The notes beneath the pieces were generated by a model. The model had not been told where the DNA came from. It did not search any database and saw only the letters and a program-made list of their open reading frames with translations. From NCBI GenBank assembly GCA_018239705.1, contig JAFEGS010000630.1, positions 1-7,442 of the forward strand: a stretch of DNA of 7,442 nt. Reading direction: 5' to 3'. Made by a program: the position numbers and the translations under genes. Of the stretch, positions 1 to 5,771 are shown one piece after another. Origin of the DNA: Verrucomicrobiota bacterium. GTDB lineage: Bacteria; Chlamydiota; Chlamydiia; Chlamydiales; FEN-1388. The stretch's first letter is position 1; every line of letters begins with the position of its first letter.

Positions 1-4
1 GATA

Positions 5-122
5 AGGGTTTTAACCCCGGGAACAATACGAAAATGATATGCACCCCATCGGGGTGCAAAATCTCTCACACCCATTTCCAGGGGTTAAAACCCCTGGCTA
101 AAAACCCTGTCCTTACGGGACA
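5..122. repeat. Cluster of short palindromes (REP-like intergenic module)
   Basis: Four hairpins are packed into about 120 bases. GGGTT/AACCC sits at 6-17. TGCACCCC/GGGGTGCA sits at 40-58 with loop ATC. A nearly loop-free CCAGGGGTT/AACCCCTGG palindrome sits at 78-97. TGTCC/GGACA sits at 108-122. The first palindrome (7-18) reads as the reverse complement of the core of the third, so the module contains inverted copies of one GGGGTTAAAACC-type unit. No reading frame of note crosses it. It resembles dispersed intergenic palindromic elements, but copy number in the genome cannot be seen from this window. Confidence 0.6.
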
Positions 123-184
123 TTTTCAAAAAAAGTTTTTAATGGTCAGTCACCTGCTCGCTTGAGGGGGCACCATCTTTTCTT

Positions 185-252
185 GGCCTTATTCACCTTA
201 TCTCAGACAATTTTCGTGACCGAAAATTGTCTGAGATAAGGTGAATAAGGCC
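185..252. repeat. Perfect 32-bp inverted repeat with 4-nt loop
   Basis: The arms at 185-216 and 221-252 are exact reverse complements over 32 bases, separated by TGAC (217-220). The arms begin and end with GGCC, and the base pair outside them does not match, so the boundaries are sharp. There is no T-run immediately after either arm, so it is not a standard intrinsic terminator. It could be a palindromic mobile or REP-type unit, a cruciform, or a structured RNA if transcribed. Confidence 0.9.
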
Positions 253-457
253 CATCGGGCAGGGGAGCAAAAGACTGCATGACGGGGACATCAAAAGAGG
301 TCTGCTGGAATTGATAGTCTCCTAAATGAAAAGGTCGATTGTCTTTAACAGTTCTTAATGTTGGTTGTGTATAGATTATTAAGGGCAGGAGCTGCTCTCA
401 CGTGGCACTCGGCATTTCCCATTACACTCATACTGTACAACAAAAGGAACATCAGTC
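253..457. other. Intergenic stretch, no gene seen
   Basis: No convincing coding frame is present. A small GCCC/GGGC hairpin (250-260) follows the long inverted repeat and echoes the CCCCATCGGGG core of the hairpin at 44-54. A possible promoter for the secreted-protein gene is TTAACA (345-350) followed 19 bases later by TATAGA (370-375). That spacing is long and the match is poor, so it is only mentioned here. The AAGGA ribosome-binding site at 444-448 closes the stretch. Confidence 0.4.
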
Positions 458-1189
458 ATGTTTAAAAAGATAGCATCGCTTTGTCTTTTCCTCTTTGCTT
501 TTCACTCATTAAACGCACGCGTAGTACCTTTAGAGACCGGGCGCTGGCTACTTGACACCTACCGAAATGTAGAAATCGATGACTTTGACTATACCTATCA
601 GGTAGAGAGCGTCGATGCATCGACTCCGGCCTTCACGCTCCAGGATGGCTCTGTGTGGCAGGTGGTGCCGATGGAAGCGGAGACACTAAGCTTTTATAGA
701 CAAAGAAAATCTTTTTTTGAAAGCATCGCAGCACCGGAGTCTATTTTTGAGCAGTGGAAACCCGGCGATATCCTTATCTTCCACAAAATAGTAAATCGTC
801 CATCGCTACTTGCCTACAACATTACGAGAGACCATCTCTTGGATGTTGCGCCTATCCAGATCCCGGTAGCTCCAGCTCTGCGCATTACCTCCATTACCAA
901 CACAAACGATACCTTCTCCACGTATGACTACAACAGTAAAACAGGCACAATGTCGCAAAAAATCCATAATAACTGGCGCACTGTCATCGCCCTCTCTGAC
1001 GGTACTGTCTGGGAAGGTGATGCTGGCAGACCTATACTCAGCTGGGTAGTCGGCGATGCGGTCCTTATTGCCAAAGACACTCCCTATTGGAGCTGTAACA
1101 CGCACATGCTGCTGAACATTAAAGCCTCCAAGAAGAGAGACAGCTCCGTCCCATACGTCAGGCGACTAGGCACCAGACGAGTTGGCTAA
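458..1189 (+). CDS. Secreted orphan protein with two diverged copies of one module
   Basis: I do not recognise the family. The 243-aa product starts with a Sec-type signal peptide: a KK n-region, a hydrophobic core of about residues 6-16, and a likely cut after LNA at 18-20. The mature part holds two related modules. Copy 1 spans roughly 48-130 and has LQDGSVW (61-67), then W100-KPGDILI, then an LAYNI strand. Copy 2 spans roughly 142-223 and has LSDGTVW (179-185), then W196-VVGDAVLI, then an LLNI strand. The repeated L-x-DG-[ST]-VW ... W-x2-GD-x-LI pattern suggests two beta-rich domains. The C-terminal tail is basic. The start is supported by AAGGA nine bases upstream. The protein is probably periplasmic or exported. 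It stands alone, with its own terminator, and shows no obvious link to the downstream operon. Confidence 0.8.
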   Translation: MFKKIASLCLFLFAFHSLNARVVPLETGRWLLDTYRNVEIDDFDYTYQVESVDASTPAFTLQDGSVWQVVPMEAETLSFYRQRKSFFESIAAPESIFEQWKPGDILIFHKIVNRPSLLAYNITRDHLLDVAPIQIPVAPALRITSITNTNDTFSTYDYNSKTGTMSQKIHNNWRTVIALSDGTVWEGDAGRPILSWVVGDAVLIAKDTPYWSCNTHMLLNIKASKKRDSSVPYVRRLGTRRVG

Positions 1190-1194
1190 GAGGA

Positions 1195-1227
1195 AGAAAA
1201 GCAGGCAACGTCTCTGCCTGCTTTTCT
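1195..1227 (+). terminator. Intrinsic terminator of the secreted-protein gene
   Basis: A perfect 13-bp stem (1195-1207 with 1215-1227) encloses the 7-nt loop ACGTCTC. The 3' arm ends in a T-rich tract (CTTTTCT) and begins six bases after the stop codon. The mirrored A-run in the 5' arm would let it work in both directions. Confidence 0.85.
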
Positions 1228-1228
1228 G

Positions 1229-1258
1229 TTGAATCTATCTAATCCATATAGATACAAT
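1229..1258 (+). promoter_or_regulatory. Candidate promoter of the Rad50-like operon
   Basis: TTGAAT (1229-1234) is followed after 18 bases by TACAAT (1253-1258), a reasonable sigma70-type match lying just beyond the terminator. It would give a leader of about 80 nt before the 78-aa gene. It was found by eye only, in A/T-rich DNA where chance matches are common. Confidence 0.4.
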
Positions 1259-1347
1259 CTTCGCAAATTCCAGAGAGACATAAAAACATTTAAATACTTC
1301 ATTTTATATTTCAGCAACATTGCTGATAAAAAGCCGGGGGAGAAATA

Positions 1348-1584
1348 ATGGAACAAACTATATTCGCTTCAGCTGCTGCAACTGTGACACCTGGCAACAC
1401 CTCCTTGAACTGGGAAGATATCCAATGGCAAATCCCCGCTGCATGTACTCCCGGTCACCCTCTGGAACTCATCAAAAACTGTCTCGAAGATCGTTCCGAT
1501 CTGGATCCATACGATCAAATCGACAGGCAATTCAACATTCATATGGAATGCCTCAAAAAGAGATTCAGTGAGCTTGCAAGATAA
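1348..1584 (+). CDS. Small orphan protein (78 aa), first gene of the Rad50-like operon
   Basis: I do not recognise this protein. The start has a strong GGGGGAGA ribosome-binding site (1336-1343) a few bases upstream. The N-terminal third is rich in A, T and S and has two W residues (about 21-27, WEDIQW). The second half is charged and probably helical, with a pattern of D/E and K/R up to the end (KKRFSELAR). It has no signal peptide or membrane segment. Its 3' end overlaps the likely GTG start of the ATPase gene by 17 bp, which implies co-translation and possibly a partner role. An overlapping frame at 1320-1571 has a less plausible composition and no good ribosome-binding site. It could be a small accessory subunit or a leader peptide that sets ATPase translation. 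Confidence 0.6.
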   Translation: MEQTIFASAAATVTPGNTSLNWEDIQWQIPAACTPGHPLELIKNCLEDRSDLDPYDQIDRQFNIHMECLKKRFSELAR

Positions 1585-3739
1585 TCGTATGAAGAATCCT
1601 CAATGGTCGCTAAAACATGTCAGCCTCTCAAAAATCCTTGGCTACTATGACCTCAAAGAATTCCATTTCCAGGATGGCCTGCAAGTGGTCCAAGCCGATA
1701 ATCATACCGGCAAAACAAGTTTTGCCACAGCGTTGGTGTGGGGGCTTACAGGAAAGCTGCCCGATATCGACCGCATCGCCGGCCCGCAGTTCAAGCTGAA
1801 GCATAAACTGGCAAGGGAAAAGGACGAAGCCAGCATCCAGATCACTCTGACAGATAGTCATGGCAACGAGCTGGTCATTCGCCGCTATACAGCCTCTTCC
1901 GCAAGGTTCGCCAAAGTGTCTGTTTTCTATAACTCGTTGGTCTATGAAGGCGACCAAGCCCAGGAGTTTATCCAGAAGCAGCTAGGGCTCAAAGCCGATT
2001 CCCTGGAAGGGTGTTGTGTGGTCCTACAGGACCAGCATCTCAGCCTCATCACCGGCGATGTGAAGAAGAAAAGCGCGATCATCCATGACATCCTTGGTCT
2101 TTCTACTCTCAGCAAGCTGATACCGATCGTGACCAAACGCATCTCTGAGCTGGGCAAGTTCATCAAAGAAATGGAAGAGGTCAATCTGGGCCAGAAATGG
2201 GAAGAGGAGCAACAAAAGCTTGAACAAGACCTCTCCAGCAAAGAGAAGGATGCTGTCGAAAATGGCAACGATCCAACTCTCTTTCGTACTTCTGAGTTCC
2301 TCGACAAGGTTTTTAACAAGTTTGCCCTGGAATTGCAATGCGAGCCGTTTATTTCAGGCAAAAATCCAAGGGAATACTTCCAGCTGCTGCGTGCCGCTCT
2401 CGAAAACCTACGCAACCAAAACCAGCATCAAATCAAGCACGCCAAGCTCAACAGCGAGCTCTCTGTCTACAAAACAGCGCTCGAGAAAGTGGACGAATCT
2501 GAAACGCGCTTCCAAAAGGCGCAGCAACACTATCCTGTGTCATATGAGCAGGCGCCTCTCTTTCAAAACGATATTCCTTCCGTTCTGAAATCAGTCGATC
2601 ATCTTATTGCGAGCACAGAATCGGCCATAGAGGCTGTCAACGCCCAGCATGGATTGTTCACGCATTCTCTCAGCCTTCTGAAACATATCCCTGACTGCCA
2701 TGAATGCCCCCTCTGCCAACAGACGATCGACCACGGAGAACTCATGCGGAAGATCATGGGCAATCTGAACGATTCCACACGCAAATCCCTGGACGACTAT
2801 CAAGCAAAGCTGGCTACTTTGAAAGATAAAAAAATGTTTATTTCCCAGCATCAGACCAAATACAATGATTGGGAAAAGACGCTTAAAGACCAGCTTGCAA
2901 AAACTTTAGGTGACATTGCCCATATCCAATTGCAGAATAGGGGAGTGGAAAGCCTTGAAGCTTTGTCAAAAAATTCCGCATTGGACAGCCTTAAGGAGCT
3001 TTGCATTGCCTGCAGCAGTATCAAGGAAGAGCTTGCTGCCAACATCGCTATGCTTGACACCGCTCTCGTCCAGCAGAATAGGCTAAAAGAAGAAGCCGAC
3101 AGCAAATACCAACCGTGGCAGGCGAGATTGGACAACATTGCCCTCTATCTCTTACCGATCCACGAGCAGCAGCAAAAGCTCTTGAACCACGAGCAAAAGC
3201 AGGTTCAGGAAGCTAACAAAAACATTGCCCTAAGTGCACTTATCAATGAAACGAGATCGCACTGGAACGATTTGACCAAATTCAAGGAAATCCTCCAAAA
3301 CCAGGAACGTCAAAAAGCCAAACAGGTGATCAAGGAGCATAAAGATTTCGTCTCACGCTTCTTCGTGCAGGTCTCTGAGCATCCTTATTACGATTCCATT
3401 GATATCATACCCGAAGAGGATCGTGGAAGCGTGAAATACTACTTTAACGCCTCCTCTAGAAAGGGGCCGGAGTACACGGACAATGCCCGTCATGTGTTGA
3501 GTGGTGGCGATCTCAGCTGCGCTTCGCTCGGATTGATCCTCAGTCTATCCAAAGGGCAATCGAACCGTGCCAAGTTCCTGATCCTTGACGACCCAGGAGA
3601 GAGTCTTGACCAGATACGCATCGACAACCTGGCCAAAGCTCTTCAGGGGTTGGCGTTGTCTCAGACAATCATTCTCACCCATCAGCAGAACCTCGCCGAG
3701 CAGCTAGTAGCAAATGGCGCATCCCTGGTCCATCTATGA
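1568..3739 (+). CDS. Rad50/SbcC-like ABC-type ATPase with zinc hook
   Basis: This 723-aa protein has the full layout of a Rad50/SMC-type ATPase. The N-terminal lobe carries a Walker A-like ADNHTGKTS (43-51) and a Q-loop region VVLQDQ (151-156). Long charged helical stretches (about 165-370 and 395-600) flank a zinc-hook CPLC (380-383), with an extra C377 just before it. The C-terminal lobe has the signature LSGGD (644-648), Walker B LILDDP (671-676), D-loop SLD (679-681) and H-loop histidine H705. Two canonical residues differ: the first Walker A glycine is Ala43, and the usual Walker B glutamate is Asp675. DDP is also seen in AAA_13/RloC-like ATPases. It probably binds DNA and dimerises through the hook, with ATP-driven head closure. 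It is shorter than SbcC of about 1000 aa. The GTG at 1568 overlaps the 78-aa gene. ATG at 1589 is an alternative that keeps all motifs, and neither start has a strong ribosome-binding site. No Mre11/SbcD gene is adjacent. Specific function is unknown. Confidence 0.88.
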   Translation: MSLQDNRMKNPQWSLKHVSLSKILGYYDLKEFHFQDGLQVVQADNHTGKTSFATALVWGLTGKLPDIDRIAGPQFKLKHKLAREKDEASIQITLTDSHGNELVIRRYTASSARFAKVSVFYNSLVYEGDQAQEFIQKQLGLKADSLEGCCVVLQDQHLSLITGDVKKKSAIIHDILGLSTLSKLIPIVTKRISELGKFIKEMEEVNLGQKWEEEQQKLEQDLSSKEKDAVENGNDPTLFRTSEFLDKVFNKFALELQCEPFISGKNPREYFQLLRAALENLRNQNQHQIKHAKLNSELSVYKTALEKVDESETRFQKAQQHYPVSYEQAPLFQNDIPSVLKSVDHLIASTESAIEAVNAQHGLFTHSLSLLKHIPDCHECPLCQQTIDHGELMRKIMGNLNDSTRKSLDDYQAKLATLKDKKMFISQHQTKYNDWEKTLKDQLAKTLGDIAHIQLQNRGVESLEALSKNSALDSLKELCIACSSIKEELAANIAMLDTALVQQNRLKEEADSKYQPWQARLDNIALYLLPIHEQQQKLLNHEQKQVQEANKNIALSALINETRSHWNDLTKFKEILQNQERQKAKQVIKEHKDFVSRFFVQVSEHPYYDSIDIIPEEDRGSVKYYFNASSRKGPEYTDNARHVLSGGDLSCASLGLILSLSKGQSNRAKFLILDDPGESLDQIRIDNLAKALQGLALSQTIILTHQQNLAEQLVANGASLVHL

Positions 3740-4335
3740 GTATCCAGTCGGTGGAACAGCGTGAGCTGCTCATAGAGGTCAAATGCTCGAGGTCTTGCAA
3801 GGTGAAGATCACGGACCGGGATATTCTTGGACTTCAATCCGATAGAAAGAGCTCCCAAGGCTTTTTGGCGACATTGGTGACAACCAACCAGCGGGAAGGC
3901 CCGCATTGGGTGCTGGTCAATGCTGATCAGCTTGCGAGGCGCCACTATAATGCCAAACAGCTGCTTTCATTGAAGGCAGATGTCGAGTTCTGGAAGCCTG
4001 TCGACTATTTGTGGGGGGAGGCTATTCAGAACGAAGGGTTGATGGATCGGTTGCTTGCCTTGAGGAACATTGATTTAAAGTCGATCAAGTGGTGGCATGA
4101 GCTGCCATTTGAGCCCGAGAGCGGACCGCACGACGCTGTTCGCAAGTTGAAGCTGGCAGAGGCGTTGAAGAGGTTTCGCGATCGCCTGGATGAGAAGCAT
4201 CAAAGGGGTGGACCGAGGCGTGAGGGTTTTTTGCACCAGATCATTTTGCATTTTTGTTTGGAGAAGGCTGGATACAATACGGTATCGAACTACAGCGGCG
4301 TCCCCGATTTGCGTACCTTATCTAAAAAGAGCTGA
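3736..4335 (+). CDS. Putative nuclease-like partner of the Rad50-like ATPase
   Basis: The start overlaps the ATPase stop as ATGA, so the two are almost certainly co-translated. The 199-aa product is not a family I can name. Near the N-terminus, ELLIEVKCSRS (10-20) looks like the beta-strand and E-x-K (E14, K16) of a PD-(D/E)xK or Mrr-like nuclease, but no acidic strand can precede it because only nine residues lie upstream. GFLATL (42-47) and HWVLVNADQL (57-66) fit a core alpha/beta fold. The C-terminus, about 164-192, reads FLHQIILHF...LEKAGYNTV...GVPDL with D191. That is how the first half of such a domain normally looks. The halves therefore appear in reversed order. The protein may be circularly permuted, may complete its site across a dimer, or may be cut short at the 3' end by rearrangement. 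The middle is helical and charged. Nuclease function is inference. Confidence 0.65.
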   Translation: MSIQSVEQRELLIEVKCSRSCKVKITDRDILGLQSDRKSSQGFLATLVTTNQREGPHWVLVNADQLARRHYNAKQLLSLKADVEFWKPVDYLWGEAIQNEGLMDRLLALRNIDLKSIKWWHELPFEPESGPHDAVRKLKLAEALKRFRDRLDEKHQRGGPRREGFLHQIILHFCLEKAGYNTVSNYSGVPDLRTLSKKS

Positions 4336-4338
4336 AGA

Positions 4339-4366
4339 GATGTGCGATTCGTTCAGATCACACATC
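4339..4366. repeat. Imperfect hairpin between the convergent operons
   Basis: A 10-base arm GATGTGCGAT (4339-4348) pairs with ATCACACATC (4357-4366) with one mismatch and an 8-nt loop. It lies just after the last plus-strand stop codon and between two converging transcription units. It is a possible weak terminator, but no T-run follows directly on either strand; on the minus strand a short T-run comes about 15 bases later. Confidence 0.3.
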
Positions 4367-4450
4367 GCAGTAAAAGGGGCCGTCCCCAATGGTGTCGTTT
4401 GGACATGGAGAGTAGGCAATAGCGAGCGAGGTATGAAAATTATAGAAGTA

Positions 4451-4837
4451 TTACTTGAGAAGCTGTCGTATTTTTTCGATTAATGGTAGAATACTCTGCA
4501 ATGCATCTTGAACGTCTTTTTCTGTGATTGTAGTCTCCAGAGATGGATAGCGTTCAGAAAAATAGAATGCGGTTATACGAATACAAATCAGTCTGAACTG
4601 AGAAAAAAAATCGTCAAAGGGGATAAGGTCGTCGAGTAGGGTGTCTAAGCTATGAATACGTCTTAGTTTCCACCCTTTACTTAAAAGTGCTGCTTTTAAA
4701 AATTTTTCCACACATTGTTGAAGGCAAAACCCAGCCAGTTCAGGGTCGTAGTCAGCTAGGAGCTTTTGAACTCGTCTTAAATCTTTCTCAGCAATGCGTG
4801 TCCATTGCGCTGGGTATTGAGAATCTTCAGGCGGCAT
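4451..4837 (-). CDS. HEPN-domain protein, partner of the MNT nucleotidyltransferase
   Basis: This 128-aa, all-helical protein matches the PF05168-type HEPN pattern. An N-terminal W-x4-EKDL helix is followed by AGFCLQQCVEKFLKAAL (35-51), RIHSLDTLLDDL (60-71), a FYFSERYP segment (91-98), and C-terminal helices. In MNT-HEPN pairs the HEPN protein is generally the toxin or RNase and the nucleotidyltransferase is its antidote. The classic catalytic R-x4-6-H is not present here: the only histidine is H62 and no arginine sits at the required distance. This may be the non-catalytic substrate-binding type, or it may act differently. The gene overlaps the MNT gene by 11 bp. AAGGAA lies nine bases upstream of the start (4847-4852). 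Confidence 0.85.
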   Translation of the reverse strand: MPPEDSQYPAQWTRIAEKDLRRVQKLLADYDPELAGFCLQQCVEKFLKAALLSKGWKLRRIHSLDTLLDDLIPFDDFFSQFRLICIRITAFYFSERYPSLETTITEKDVQDALQSILPLIEKIRQLLK

Positions 4838-5168
4838 AAAGCACTTTTCCTTTTTCCAGAATCTCAGCTATGAATTGGTCCCCCATTGACAACCGTTTTT
4901 CGACCTCTTGAGGAGTTAGCACGAGTGTATCTACGGGAATTGACGTGTGTGTGCCGGCTAGAATGGAACCCACAGTGCACCATCGATCAATAAATCTGTC
5001 TTGTGTGTCTTTTACAATGAGTAAATCAATATCGCTGTCTGCATCAGAATTTCCAAGTGCGTGAGAGCCAAATAAAACAATTTTTATAGGGTTGTATTGT
5101 TCGATCAAACGCTCTAGCATGCAATTGATGACTTTGTTGACTTTAGAGTCTTTGCAATGTTTTCTCAT
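4827..5168 (-). CDS. Minimal nucleotidyltransferase (MNT) of an MNT-HEPN module
   Basis: The 113-aa product has the signature of the minimal nucleotidyltransferase (MntA-like) family. G34-S35, exactly ten residues, then D46-I-D48 fits GSx10DxD, and a third acidic residue D80 sits on the following strand (IPVDTLVL). These residues bind Mg2+ and NTP. In characterised relatives the enzyme adds AMP to its HEPN partner and silences it. All catalytic residues are intact. The start has GGGAAGG four bases upstream (5173-5179). The gene follows the DUF5615 remnant by only 27 bp, so it may be transcribed from the same upstream promoter. Which protein is toxic here is not shown by the sequence. Confidence 0.9.
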   Translation of the reverse strand: MRKHCKDSKVNKVINCMLERLIEQYNPIKIVLFGSHALGNSDADSDIDLLIVKDTQDRFIDRWCTVGSILAGTHTSIPVDTLVLTPQEVEKRLSMGDQFIAEILEKGKVLYAA

Positions 5169-5195
5169 TGTACCTTCCCAGAATACAGAGGTCCT

Positions 5196-5408
5196 TTACT
5201 CAGATGTTAGTTTTTTTTTGTTATAAAGTCGAGGGCAAAGTACACCAATAGTGATAACTATACGATTTTCAGATTGAGCAAGTTCTAATATAGAAGCATC
5301 AGTTGCGCTTGCATATCCAATATTGCCTACATGAACAGCATCCAAACCCGCCTGGCATAAAAGTTCAGCGGCATTTCGAGGTAGTCCTTGGTCAAGCAGC
5401 GGTTTCAT
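5196..5408 (-). CDS. DUF5615 PIN-like protein, C-terminally truncated (probably broken toxin)
   Basis: The best start is the ATG at 5408-5406, giving MKPLLDQGLP, the standard opening of DUF5615 (PF18480) PIN-like proteins. A longer frame reaching 5504 would run deep into the DUF433 gene and lacks family similarity there. The 70-aa product keeps D6, the HVGNIG strand (26-31), D37 and the ILELAQSENRIVITI strand (40-54). It then departs from the family where a D-x-DF motif and the last 40 or so residues should follow, and ends in an unrelated tail with a 9-base A homopolymer (plus-strand T-run 5211-5219). With its third acidic site gone it is probably an inactive RNase remnant. It overlaps its DUF433 antitoxin by 17 bp. 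Confidence 0.7.
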   Translation of the reverse strand: MKPLLDQGLPRNAAELLCQAGLDAVHVGNIGYASATDASILELAQSENRIVITIGVLCPRLYNKKKLTSE

Positions 5409-5634
5409 TTGGCCCCATAAAGCCGACAATACAGTCATCAAGAGCGGAAGCTGCGAATATAAGTGCCTGGCGAATATCCTCATCTTCAAGTTCTGGATAT
5501 TCACGGCGAAGCTCAGCGCGGTCGGGATAAATAGCAGCTAACTCTACTATACGGCGGACAGTTATCCGTAAGTTCCTTATGCACGGCTGGCCGTTCATTC
5601 TTGTCTGATCAATGGTTATTCGGTCCATTTTCAT
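5392..5634 (-). CDS. DUF433 family antitoxin (VapB-like)
   Basis: The 80-aa product carries the DUF433 (PF04255) core: GQPCIRNLRITVRRIVELAA (15-34), then REYPELEDEDIRQALIFAA (44-62). The family has a winged or MerR-like DNA-binding fold and is usually paired with a DUF5615 PIN-like toxin, exactly as here. It would bind its own promoter and neutralise the partner. AGGAG (5644-5648) lies nine bases upstream of the start. The C-terminal extension (from about residue 63) overlaps the toxin start. The antitoxin appears complete while its partner is truncated. An alternative start two codons downstream (5628) is possible but less well spaced. Confidence 0.85.
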   Translation of the reverse strand: MKMDRITIDQTRMNGQPCIRNLRITVRRIVELAAIYPDRAELRREYPELEDEDIRQALIFAASALDDCIVGFMGPNETAA

Positions 5635-5683
5635 AGAGCGTGACTCCTAGGTGAGCGCTTAAGTTGAGTACAAGACTCATATC

Positions 5684-5711
5684 TACATAATAGCTGAAAA
5701 AAGATTGTCAA
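5684..5711 (-). promoter_or_regulatory. Candidate promoter for the DUF433-DUF5615-MNT-HEPN genes
   Basis: On the minus strand a perfect TTGACA (5711-5706) is followed after 16 bases by TATGTA (5689-5684). The -10 is poor, although A/T-rich DNA surrounds it. It lies about 50 bases upstream of the DUF433 start and in the only sizeable gap between the AbiE pair and the downstream genes. Confidence 0.4.
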
Positions 5712-5734
5712 TCCAGTCGTGGCGTGGCAATTCT

Positions 5735-5771
5735 TGCTAAGGTGTAAACGTCATTGATGGTGCCTTTAGCA
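5735..5771. repeat. Weak hairpin just downstream of AbiEii
   Basis: TGCTAAGG (5735-5742) pairs with CCTTTAGCA (5763-5771) with one bulged base and a loop of about 20 nt, directly abutting the AbiEii stop codon on the minus strand. The position suits an attenuator or terminator, but no U-tract follows. Confidence 0.25.

Noticed and set aside
806..1105. 99-aa minus-strand frame inside the secreted-protein gene
   Set aside because: It lies wholly opposite a gene with a signal peptide, ribosome-binding site and terminator, and shows no recognisable features.
1320..1571. 83-aa frame overlapping the 78-aa gene
   Set aside because: The GGGGGAGA site is correctly placed for the ATG at 1348, not for 1320. 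The product is rich in R and S, as expected of an out-of-frame shadow.
1942..2415. 157-aa open frame antisense to the ATPase gene
   Set aside because: It is serine/arginine-rich, low-complexity antisense translation of a clearly coding region, with no family resemblance.
4190..4483. 97-aa plus-strand frame across the end of the nuclease-like gene, considered as a frameshifted C-terminus
   Set aside because: Its sequence after 4335 contains no E-x-K or other continuation of the nuclease-like domain, and it runs antisense into the HEPN gene.
5409..5504. Longer N-terminus for the DUF5615 protein
   Set aside because: The family begins at MKPLLDQGLP. The upstream residues are shadow translation of the DUF433 gene.
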